This document shows, piece by piece, positions 1 through 8,411 of a stretch of DNA of 64,000 nucleotides. This DNA comes from Heracleum sosnowskyi (Eukaryota > Streptophyta > Magnoliopsida > Apiales > Apiaceae). The notes under the pieces were generated by a model. That model did not search any database. It had not been told where the DNA came from and saw only the letters and a list, made by a program, of their open reading frames with translations. Every line of letters starts with the position of its first letter. Position 1 is the stretch's first letter. The translations under genes were made by a program, and so were the position numbers. Location: positions 62,817,064 through 62,881,063 of the forward strand of contig CM061242.1 of assembly GCA_030848705.1 (NCBI GenBank). Direction: 5' to 3'.

Positions 1-435
1 TTCAATATCTATAGAATATTAGGAGAGACTAGAAGACATTATCATCAAGTTATGTGATTGATTTAAAAAACAATTTTGGATGCAAAACTGTAACATACTT
101 ATGAAAAATATTCATTGTAGAATATTATGCCGTATCTCTACCTTTCTTTCCTGTTTTTTTTCATCAAAAGCTGGTAAAAAATTATACCTCACAAGATTGA
201 GGTCTATTTAACAGCATTATTTATTATTATTAGATAAAATCAGTGGGCTGGAATCTAATTTTTTGATAGTGTGAAAACTGGAAAGTGTCCAATTGTATAT
301 TTAAAATTCTTTTATGACCAAAGCAATAGCAACCTCCTTGTGCAGGTGGTAAATATGAGTTTTACTTTTGTAGGTCCAAGTTTATCTGTTTTGCATTATT
401 ATTATTGACATTCTTGTCTAATCTTCTTTGTTGTA

Positions 436-804
436 AGGAAAGAGACCCAAGTGAGGGTCCAGTTCCTCGACTCGACACATGCTTATGCTTGTTGTTGACG
501 ATAACTCCACTGGCTATTGTAACTATTATTGAGGAGGAGGAGGAGGAGAATTTTCTTATGAATGAAGCTGAGCACTGTTCTGCAAATCAAAAGAAAAGCA
601 AAAAAGTTTCTGGAGAACTTCGAAATGACTTGGTTTCGAGCGTGCAACAATTGGGTGATTATGAAGGCTTTCTAACTCCACCAGGATCAGTGAGTTCAGT
701 TGCAAATCAAGCTGCTACAAAAGCAATGATGTTTCTCTCAGGATTATCAGTGGGTAGTGGATACCTTGATGGTATAACATTGTGTGACAAGCCAGTGAAC
801 TGCG
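436..804 (+). pseudogene. Exon-like fragment of an unrecognised host gene
   Basis: An open frame runs through this stretch and stops being protein-like exactly at a consensus splice donor (GTAAGT at 805). A likely acceptor (TTGTAAG) lies just before 437, so it looks like one internal exon rather than a whole gene. The peptide has a short hydrophobic stretch, a run of seven glutamates and a conserved-looking end containing FLTPPGSVSSVANQAA and FLSGLSVGSGYLDG. I do not recognise the family. No start codon or neighbouring exons can be placed with confidence. It lies in the same block as a phosphorylase exon fragment and a CACTA terminus, so I read it as transposon-captured or otherwise displaced gene DNA. 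It could instead be part of a real gene extending left of the window. Confidence 0.4.
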
Positions 805-1203
805 GTAAGTTTTTTTTTAAATTGTTGTAATCGTAGATCATGGTAAGATAAGTCTGTGTGCTGAAATAGTGAAAGGTACCTTATGTGCCACTTTTATGGA
901 GATTTATTTTTCAAGAATAATCTGCTCGTGGCTATGTGAATTACATTTAGTTTGCTCTATTCCTTAAAATTTATAGAAGTGTCAAACAACAAATAGTTAC
1001 GAGGACACGAATATCTTATGTTGAACACCCAAGTTGCAGAATACCATAACGGAATAGAAAATCCACTATGAAAATAATATGATACTACAACCAGCTTTTC
1101 CCTTCTGTCTCACAATCTAGTCTTCTCCATTTCCTTTCTCTTTATAAAAATTTGGACATTTTATCAAAAAATTTATAATTTTTCTCTTTACACTTTATTG
1201 CAG

Positions 1204-1290
1204 GTCAGTTTAGATGCCATGTTTGACGTACAGCTAAAAAGAATACACGAGTACAAAAGACAACTTCTGAATATACTAGGCATAATCCAG
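1204..1290 (+). pseudogene. Alpha-1,4-glucan phosphorylase exon fragment
   Basis: After an acceptor (TTGCAG ending at 1203) the frame encodes 29 residues containing DAMFDVQLKRIHEYKRQLLN, the highly conserved block of plant and animal alpha-glucan phosphorylases near the pyridoxal-phosphate domain. The wording is closer to the cytosolic (H-type) plant isoform than to the plastid form, judged from memory. The enzyme releases glucose-1-phosphate from alpha-glucans. Similarity stops at 1290: the next bases encode neither the expected HRYD-like continuation nor a clean donor, and no other phosphorylase exons are seen within 3 kb. It is therefore a fragment and not a working gene. Its position 1 kb inside a CACTA terminus suggests capture by that element. 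Confidence 0.75.
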
Positions 1291-1849
1291 TGTGGGGAGA
1301 CTTGTATAGCCATCTTATAAATCATAAGTTTACTAATTTCACTTGAGATTTGTTATATCTCTTCAGTTGAACGCATCTTAAAGGCAAAGACAGTAGCTGC
1401 AGCCAGTCCGATGGCCCCTGGTGGAATTTATATAACTAGTCAAGAGAGTCAAATCAGCTGGTGGTAGCCGTAGGACGTTAGTCGAGAGACTACATTGATT
1501 TAGATGTGCAATGGTTATATATTTTGAATACAACACATAGTATTACCCCTTAACCTCTGTAGATCAGTTAGTCGTAGGTATAGTAGTTAGCCTAGAGACT
1601 ACATTGATTCACATGTTTGTATTTTGACATGAAAGACTAAGTTTATGTAGTATTGTGGTGTAAGTCGACATGTGTTTCGACTTTAGACACATTAGATGAT
1701 ATTGTGATAAAAGTTGATTAAGCATGTGGTTTATTGACATGTGTATTATTGGATTTGCCATTTGGGAAAGTTGAAATGTCATTTTTGGTTTGGTATATGC
1801 TTTTGTGCATGGTATATTTAAGTTTCAAACAGGACATTGTAATCTTGAT

Positions 1850-2287
1850 TCATAAAAAGTGTTGCAAGTAAGTGTTGCCAGTAATACTAAAAAATATTAC
1901 AATAGGGATAAAAATGTTGCAGATAATTGTTGCAAAAAAACCTTAATGTATTGCATAAGGCATCAAAATGTTGCATCAAAGTGTTACAATAAACTGACAT
2001 TGTAACATTTTTACTCAATAGATGTTGCAAGAAGGTGTTGCATTAGTCTATTGTAACACCTTAAAAATGTTACTAAAACAGATCAAAGTGTTACAAAAAA
2101 GTGCTATTGTAATATTAAAAAATGCGTTGCAATAAGTGGACATAATGTTGCAATAGAGGCCATAGGCAACGCCAGTAAATGTAACGCCGAATTTTGGCCA
2201 AAACGTTACATAAACATCTACTGTAACATTTTTGGGGTCTAACAATACACTTTTGTGGGGTTGCAATAGGTCATTTTTGGTGTAGTG
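1850..2287. repeat. CACTA subterminal repeat array and terminal inverted repeat
   Basis: More than a dozen copies of a short word around TGTTGCA/TGTAACA occur here in direct and inverted orientation, ending in the CACTA terminus at 2274-2287. Bases 1486-1640 just upstream hold two diverged copies, about 115 bp apart, of a segment around GAGACTACATTGATT. Nothing here is coding. Confidence 0.7.
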
Positions 2288-2306
2288 TAAGGCCGGCAAC
2301 TATGGC

Positions 2307-2565
2307 ATTGAGCTTCGACCAGAAACCTGGTCCTAATCATTCGACCAGGAGGAGAAATGGCATCAAGTTTCGACTAGAAACCCGGTCGAAATCATTCGAC
2401 CAGGAGGAGAAATGGCATTGAGCTTCGACCAGAAACCTGGTCGAAATCATTCGACCAGGAGGCAAAAATGAGGCAAAGTTCGACCAGAATCCAGGTCGAA
2501 GGTGTTCGACCAGGACCCAAAAGTGAGGTCGAATTCGACCAGGATCCTGGTCGAAAATACACTGA
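2307..2565 (+). repeat. TTCGACCAGG tandem array, period about 55 bp
   Basis: The unit carries ATTCGACCAGGAGGAGAAAT followed by a TTCGACCAGAAACCTGGTCGAA hairpin-like stretch. Marker words at 2351 and 2406 are 55 bp apart, and partial units extend on both sides. It sits in the 3' untranslated part of the truncated Tat element, the same place as the larger array at 6880-7760. Confidence 0.8.
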
Positions 2566-2760
2566 AATTTCAAAATTTGATTTATTTTCCAAGGAATTGA
2601 TGAAAAATCCCGATTCTTGTTTTGGGAAAATTATAAAAATTGTTTTAGAGCTATATGTTCAAAAAACCAAGCCATAATACGAAAGAAAACTTCGTAACTC
2701 CCGAATGAAACAACTTCTACGATAATCCAAGAGAGATTTTCCTAGAAGTTGGGGGGCAAA

Positions 2761-3275
2761 TGATATGGACAAAAAAGTAATTCTAGAAATATAATTAATG
2801 ATACATTAATTATACCTAGAATGGTCCAAGAATACGACCCAATAAACAAGGCCCAAGACCCTAATTATTTATCAATTTCGTAATAAATAAGGGAAATATA
2901 TAGCTCAGGAAAGAAGTCCAAAATATGGTAAATTCTTCGAAGAAGGATCCAGAATCCCAATCAACGAGTCATAGCCTTTATCAAACAAGGAAAAGACTTA
3001 TCCAGCAAGAAATACAATGTTTTTCCATTATCGAAAAGGAGACTTATTTGCTAAGACTCTTAAACTTACCCTAAATATGAGGCTCCAGACGCCTATATAA
3101 AGGACCTGATCCTACAATCAGAACTACGTCTTTGGCTTGATTCTCAGCATTAATTGAGATACGTAGGCATCTTGTGAGAACCGATTTAGTCTCGAAACAC
3201 AAGTGCAGCCATTAAAGCTCGAAAGCTCATAAATCCCAGCATTTAATTTACTAGTACAATTTTTAATCCATAACA
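2761..3275 (+). repeat. 3' LTR of truncated Tat-type element (515 bp)
   Basis: TG...CA ends, preceded by a polypurine tract. It aligns along its whole length, with many substitutions, to the reverse complement of the 528-bp LTRs at 6264 and 16289, for example in the shared AATTAATGATACATTAATTA and GGATCCAGAATCCCAATCAA blocks. It is clearly older than the complete copy. Confidence 0.85.
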
Positions 3276-3621
3276 AAACCCTTAGCTAAAAATCTAGTTA
3301 GGATACCAAAAATAATTGTTTTTACATAATTTGTAAAAAATTGAGCAAGACAAAGCACTTATCTATAATTTTAGCCAACCCCTTCTTATTGGCTATATTT
3401 GTTGATCCTGTAGCATAATTCCACCCCAGTTACCATATTGAGATAATATATTATATTTATAATAACTTGAAATAATTATAACATACTATTTTTAGAATAT
3501 AGCCAACCATTATAGCCAATAACATTGGAGTACATTGTCTTACAGGTTTAACAAATTTTAAGCGATTGTCTATTTATTTGAATATAGCTAACCAATTTAC
3601 ATAACGTCTTTGGAGATGCTC
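3276..3621. mobile_element. Tourist-like MITE, left end missing
   Basis: It matches the complete MITE at 21209-21585 in order and spacing (TCTATAATTTTAGCCAA near the left, AATATAGCCAACMATTATA in the middle) and ends with the same terminal inverted repeat, GGAGATGCTC, followed by TAA. The left inverted repeat is absent: the DNA switches to the Tat LTR at 3275, so the retrotransposon landed about 30 bp inside the MITE. Confidence 0.75.
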
Positions 3622-3869
3622 TAATAGTTTGTCCAGATTTCTCAAACTAAGTACCAACCATCACTGTGAAAAGATTCTCATTACACCAGACATGGAAACA
3701 CATCTAGTGTCTCTTTTGCAAAAATCTTTACCCAAAAAATGCAAAACACCAAGCTTACTAATGTTCAACAATACAAATAGCTGAAGTCATTAGATATATA
3801 TTCGAGGTGCAAAAAAAATTGTCCTCCATAGTAAATCAACACTAACAGAGAACCTGTCACATTTGGTAG
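3622..3869. other. Short intergenic stretch, nothing recognised
   Basis: 248 bp of AT-rich sequence between two MITEs, with no open frame, repeat or RNA feature that I can support. Confidence 0.5.
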
Positions 3870-3878
3870 AATTAATAT

Positions 3879-4349
3879 GAGTAAAGTGCATTTTATGTAC
3901 TCGCACTTTAGTCAAGACACCACTTGCAATACTATAGTTCAAAATCGAGCAGTTGCAATATCAATGTTTGTATTTCAATGCACTTTGTTGCATTCCGTTA
4001 ACTGAGGTTAACTCCGTTATTAATTTAGGGAGTAAAGTGCACTTTGTGTACTCGCACTTTACTCTAAAGTGCATTTTGTGTACCCGCACTTTGATCAATA
4101 CATCACTTGCAATACTTTAGTTCAAAATTTAGAATAAAGTGCGAGTGCACAAAATGCACTTTAGAGTAAAGTGCGAGTACACAAAGTGCACTTTACTCCC
4201 TAAATTAATAGCGGAGTTAACCTCAATTAACGGAATGCAACAAAGTGCAGTGAAATACAAATATTGATATTGCAACTGCTCGATTTTAAACTATAGTATT
4301 GCAAATGGTGTCTTGACTAAAGTACGAGTACACAAAATGCACTTTACCC
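3879..4349. mobile_element. Palindromic MITE with 9-bp target duplication (Mutator-like)
   Basis: The 471-bp element folds back on itself almost from end to end. The left arm starts GAGTAAAGTGCATTTT and the right arm ends with its complement (AAAATGCACTTTACCC). Internal words such as GTACTCGCACTTTA and GCAATACTATAGTTCAAAATC recur inverted. It is flanked by identical 9-bp repeats AATTAATAT (3870-3878 and 4350-4358), the duplication length of Mutator-like elements. It has no coding capacity. The near-full-length arms could give a hairpin transcript and hence small RNAs, but that is inference. Confidence 0.85.
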
Positions 4350-4683
4350 AATTAATATTAGTTCCATTGACAGAATAAGTAAACAACATAGTACTAGTCA
4401 GCTACGACGATAATGAAGTAAAATATGTTGATACCCATTATATTTTTTATGTTTTTGCGTGATGAATGCCATAAACAATATTTAGCAGAGAAAATTTTCC
4501 ACCAAATACCACACAAAACAACCAATAAATTCACCACAAGATCGTAGCAAGGATTTAATATAGGATAATACACGGAAATTCGAGGACACCAATAGCGGAA
4601 GCTCATCCTAGAAAGTCTTTAAGAGCGCCAATAGAAACACATATGGACTAGACAAAAAAAAATGATTTCATTTATTGAATCTA

Positions 4684-5287
4684 GGGAAAATAAATTCTTT
4701 CGTCCTTAAACTATATACTGTTTTTGGTTTAGGTTCTTGAACTATATGAAAAAATATTACGGTATTTAAACTTTAAATTTTCTGATTTTCGTCCTTCCGT
4801 CCAAATTTGACTAACAGACGCTAGTCAATGCTGATGTGACAATTACATGAAAATCAAAAATTCTCGGAATGTAGTTAAATTTTAGCATGTTAATCTACGA
4901 ATGATTACAAGAACATCGGTGGTGAAATTTTTCGATTTCGAGTTCACTAACATATGGAAATCTGCAGATTTTAGTAAAAAAAATCTGTGTTCTTGAAATT
5001 AAAGTGCAGATTTCTATACGTTAGTGAACTCGAAATTGAAAATTTTCACCGCCCGGGTTCTTGTAAGCAATAGTAAATTAACATATCAAAATTTCACTCA
5101 ATTCCAAGAATTTTCGATTTTTACGTAATTGTCACGTCAGCGTTAACTAACGTCCGTTAGTCAAATTGGATGGAAGGACGAGAATCAGAAAATTTGAAAG
5201 TTTAGGTACAGTAATATTTTTTCGTATAGTTTAAGGACTTAAACCAAAAACGGAATATAATTTAAGGACGAAAGAATTTATTTTTCC
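4684..5287. mobile_element. Second long-arm palindromic MITE (604 bp)
   Basis: The arms start GGGAAAATAAATTCTTTCGTCC and end with the inverse (GGACGAAAGAATTTATTTTTCC). Inner blocks such as TCGAGTTCACTAACATATG and CTAACGTCCGTTAGTCAAATT recur in inverted order around a centre near 4985. Flanks TTGAATCTA (4675-4683) and TTGAATGTA (5288-5296) are a 9-bp duplication with one mismatch, again Mutator-like. It is unrelated in sequence to the MITE at 3879. No ORF. Confidence 0.8.
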
Positions 5288-5296
5288 TTGAATGTA

Positions 5297-6258
5297 TATA
5301 AAAGATCAAAATAGGATTAATAGTAGAATTAACATTAGAATTATGTTTCGATATGTGGAAAATCACAATCTTTGTTAATTTGAATAACTATGATCATCTA
5401 TCACACTCCAAAAATGAATTCTCATTCAACAAATAATAAAAGTACTTACTTTCATTCGAAGAAAAGAGTAACATGATTGTAGTCTCGAAATCAGAAGATG
5501 AAATATCTTGTTCCTTGTAGCTTTAAAGAGGAGTTCTAATTTATATGAAGGTCATCCTTGGTATAATTTGTCAAGATCTTAATGGGTTCTTAACACTAAA
5601 AATTTTGAATTCATCCTCGATAAGATTTTTGAATCTGAACAATCTTTGTACATTATCATATGATGATCTACAGTTAATTATTAGTCTTCGATAACAATTT
5701 GTGAGAACACATAAAAGAAATCTATTAAATATAAAAATCTCATGTAGATCAAAACGAAATATACATTTTAAGTGAATCGTATATAATAAAGCATAGTAAG
5801 AAAAGAACAATGACTTACTCATTCATGTCAGTGTCGTCCTCCATTGTTTCTTAATGTCATTTTTCTTCGAGTTTTGTACAAATACGTGTTTTACACTTAT
5901 GAAAGATATTTACAACCGTGTTTCCATGATAATTGCTTTTGAAGAATTGTTTCCATATATAATGAATTAAATTGTGATTTTTGTCACTAAGAATTTGATT
6001 AGAAATCTTTCTATAGTTATAAGATTTTGATGAATATTTTGTTTAGACAGTGCACAAATTGTGCCCCCAAACTTCAATTAAACCACAAAATTGCCATTGA
6101 ATTTACCATATTTTGTCTTATTAATACAATTTGATAATTAATTAAATATCTAAATATTTTGAATTTTATGCGTACTAATAAAAATCTTTTCAATACTTAC
6201 CCTATACTCTTTTTTTCGTTTATATAATTGGTGTGATGCGGGGCGGTTTTTGCGGTTT
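5297..6258. other. AT-rich intergenic DNA without a supported gene
   Basis: About 960 bp in which all open frames are short and of low-complexity composition. I see no splice-bounded exon, repeat family or RNA gene. Bases 6235-6258 (GATGCGGGGCGGTTTTTGCGG) look like the GC-rich end of an hAT-type repeat, similar to 22041-22115, but this is weak. Confidence 0.5.
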
Positions 6259-6263
6259 ATACA

Positions 6264-6791
6264 TGTTATGGATTAAAAAACGTACCTTGTAAATTAAATG
6301 CTAGGGTTTATGAGCGTTCAAGCTTTAATGACTGCTCTTGTGTTTCGGGACTAAATCGGTCCTCACAAGATGCCTACGTATCTCTGCTGTATAGAGAATC
6401 AAGTCAATAAAACATAGTTCTAGAATGAAGGACGAAGGTCCTTATATAGGCGTCAGGAGCCTTGTATTTAGAGTAAGTTTAGGAGTCTTAACTGATAAGT
6501 CTCGTTATTGATAACTGATAAGGAGTATATTACTTGGCAGGCAAGTATTATCCCTATCTGATAAGTGTTGTGACTCATCATATTATTTGATTGGGATTCT
6601 GGATCCTTCTATGAAGATATTATCATATTTGGACTCTTTTATGAGCTGTGTATTTTCCTTTATTTATTAATTACGAAATTAATAAATAATTAGGGTTTTG
6701 GGCCTTTTGTCGGGCCTAAACTTTGGACCAAACTAGGTCTAATTAATGTATCATTAATTATATATCTAGGGTTATATTTCTGTCCATATCA
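6264..6791 (-). repeat. 3' LTR of the Tat element (528 bp)
   Basis: It begins TGTTATGGATT and ends TCCATATCA on the plus strand (TG...CA). It is the 3' LTR because the element reads on the minus strand and the polypurine tract abuts it at 6792. It should carry the polyadenylation signals for the minus-strand transcript. Confidence 0.95.
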
Positions 6792-6802
6792 TTTGCCCCC
6801 CA
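6792..6802 (-). other. Polypurine tract of the Tat element
   Basis: On the minus strand this reads TGGGGGGCAAA directly before the 3' LTR, the usual plus-strand DNA primer. The truncated copy at 2751-2760 has the same tract. Confidence 0.85.
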
Positions 6803-6879
6803 ATTTCTGGAAAAATCCTCCGAGGTTTTTGTAGAAATTATTCCATATTCTTTCTAGGAATTTTCCATTTTTTCAAAGC

Positions 6880-7760
6880 ATTTTCGACCAGAAAATCAAG
6901 TCATTTTCGACCAGAAAATCAAGTCATTTTCGACCAGAAAATCAAGTCATTTTCGACCAGAACTGGAATGAGGTCGAACGTTTCGACCAGGAACTTTAGG
7001 TCAAATTCGACCTCAAATTTTCGACCTCATTCCTTTGCATTTTCGAGCAAGAATTTTTGATCTCATTTCTTTATATTTTCGAGCAGGATTCTATAGCTTA
7101 ATTTCGATCAGAACAGTATGGAGGTCGAACACTTCGACCAGAAAGTTTAGGTCTTTTTCGACCTCAAATTTTCGACCAGGAATTAGTATCATTTCGATCT
7201 CATTCCCAGTATTCATTTTCGACTAGGAAGTGGAGTGAGGTTGAACATGTCGACCTTGATTTTTAGTATGAATTCGACCAGGAATTTTCGACCAGGAATC
7301 CAAGCTATTTTCGACCAAGATTCTTTGACCAGGAATCATAGGTCTTTTTCGACCAGGAAATGGGACGAGGTCGAAAATGTCGATCAGGATTTTTGGTATA
7401 ATCTCGACCAGGAATTCTTGACCAGGAATCCAAGTTATTTTCGACCAAGATTCTTTGATCAGGAATCCTAGGTCTTTTCGACCAAGAAGGGGGACAAGGT
7501 CGAATATGTCGACCAGGATTTTTGGTATAATCTCGACCAGGAATTCTTGACCAGGAATCCAAGTTATTTTCGACCAAGATTCTTTGATCAGGAATCCTAG
7601 GTCTTTTCGACCAAGAAGGGGGACAAGGTCGAACATGTTGACCAGGATTTTTGGTATGAATTCGACCAGGATTTTTCGACCAGGAATCCAATGTCATTTT
7701 TCAACTATGATTCTTAGACCAGGATCCTAGGTCATTTTCGACCTCATATTGCCATGAGGT
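6880..7760. repeat. TTCGACC-rich tandem array in the Tat 3' untranslated region
   Basis: About 25 copies of TCGACC and several of its inverse GGTCGA lie in under 900 bp. The core (7261-7650) is three head-to-tail copies of a 129-130-bp unit: the marker TTTTGGTAT/TTTTAGTAT occurs at 7261, 7391, 7520 and 7649. Left of it, 6884-6960 is a shorter 22-bp repeat (TTTTCGACCAGAAAATCAAG). Since 129 is divisible by three, long frames appear on both strands, but their products are pure repeat and I do not treat them as genes. Confidence 0.9.
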
Positions 7761-8100
7761 CGAATAATTCAATCTCTTTTCCCAGTTTATTTTCGAACTC
7801 AATTCCCCGATCTCGATCTTTGGCATTTTCGTCTTTGAATTTGCTTTATTGCCTTAGAATTATTTCTAAACTTTAAGTTAGAATTTTCCGAAGCTTTCAA
7901 CCTTTTGGGCCTTGATTTTATATTGGACCTTGGGCCTAGTCCCTTTTTTTTTGGGCCCTAATTTTTCATTAGTCCTTGAATCCTCTTTAAATTTTTAAGC
8001 CTTTCTTTTATTTGGGCCATGGGCCTTGTCTTTTATCGTTCGTAACTCTTTGGGCCTTAATTCCAGAAGCCCGAAGAGTAATTGTGGGCTTTGACTGGCT
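7761..8100. other. Spacer between the tandem array and the antisense promoter
   Basis: 340 bp with many TTGGGCC/GGGCCT words (for example 7915-8010) and no open frame of note. It lies upstream of the antisense TATA box, so it could hold promoter elements for the extra ORF. Confidence 0.4.
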
Positions 8101-8102
8101 GC

Positions 8103-8156
8103 AACCGGTTAGTCTTACCTAACCGGTTGAGTTTCCAGTTACCTCGCCTATAAAAG
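8103..8156 (+). promoter_or_regulatory. Candidate antisense promoter: paired AACCGGTT sites and TATA box
   Basis: TATAAAAG at 8149-8156 is a good plant TATA box, about 260 bp before the ATG of the plus-strand extra ORF. Just upstream lie two identical self-complementary octamers AACCGGTT (8103-8110 and 8121-8128), 18 bp apart. A CT-rich leader (8165-8260) follows, as in many plant 5' UTRs. The layout supports a dedicated promoter reading against the element's own gag-pol. No transcript evidence can be seen from sequence. Confidence 0.65.
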
Positions 8157-8411
8157 AGTGAGGTTTCACTTCTTACTTCTCACTCGAATCTTTCCAAAAA
8201 TTTCTTTCCTTAAACCTCACTGTCTTTTTTCTCTCTTTTTCTCCGTAGTCAGGCGATTTCCGGCGAGTTTTTGTGGCGGTGTTCTTTTATTTCTGGGTTC
8301 CAATCTCCCTCCCAAGAAGGTTTCTGGGTTTGATCTTCTTCCCAAGAAGGTTTCTGGGTTTTGATATTCTTCCCAAGAAGATTTCCTGAGTTTTAGTTGA
8401 AGATTTTAAGA

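Larger units (their letters stand above)
1..2287. mobile_element. CACTA (En/Spm) element, right-hand part, with gene fragments
   Basis: The right end is visible: read on the minus strand from 2287 the DNA begins CACTACACCAAAAATGACC, a typical CACTA terminal inverted repeat. The 430 bases inside it (1850-2287) are crowded with TGTTGCAA and TGTAACA-type words in both orientations, the usual subterminal transposase-binding array of this superfamily. No matching left terminus (CACTACACC on the plus strand) exists in 1-1850, so the left end is outside the window or lost, and the left limit given is only the window edge. No transposase is recognisable. The enclosed gene fragments make a Pack-CACTA likely, but that they lie within the element is inference. 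Confidence 0.6.
2291..3275 (+). mobile_element. Truncated Tat-type gypsy element: 3' tail plus 3' LTR
   Basis: This is the end of a plus-strand element related to the complete one at 6264-16816. It contains a TTCGACCAGG tandem array, the same polypurine tract (GGGGGGCAAA at 2751-2760) and an LTR beginning TGATATGGACA and ending AATCCATAACA. Everything upstream (gag, pol, 5' LTR) is missing because the CACTA terminus abuts at 2287-2290. On the right it joins straight into the middle of a Tourist-like MITE, so it probably inserted into that MITE first and was later cut by the CACTA insertion. Confidence 0.8.

Noticed and set aside
4394..4606. 70-residue minus-strand frame between the two MITEs
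   Set aside because: Short, no recognisable motif, no splice or promoter support.
5571..5822. 83-residue minus-strand frame
   Set aside because: Low-complexity Phe/Ile/Tyr-rich composition as expected from AT-rich DNA; no family resemblance.
7223..7697. Overlapping 130- and 137-residue frames, both strands, in the TTCGACC array
   Set aside because: They exist only because the 129-bp unit is a multiple of three; the products are repeats of the unit with no independent features.
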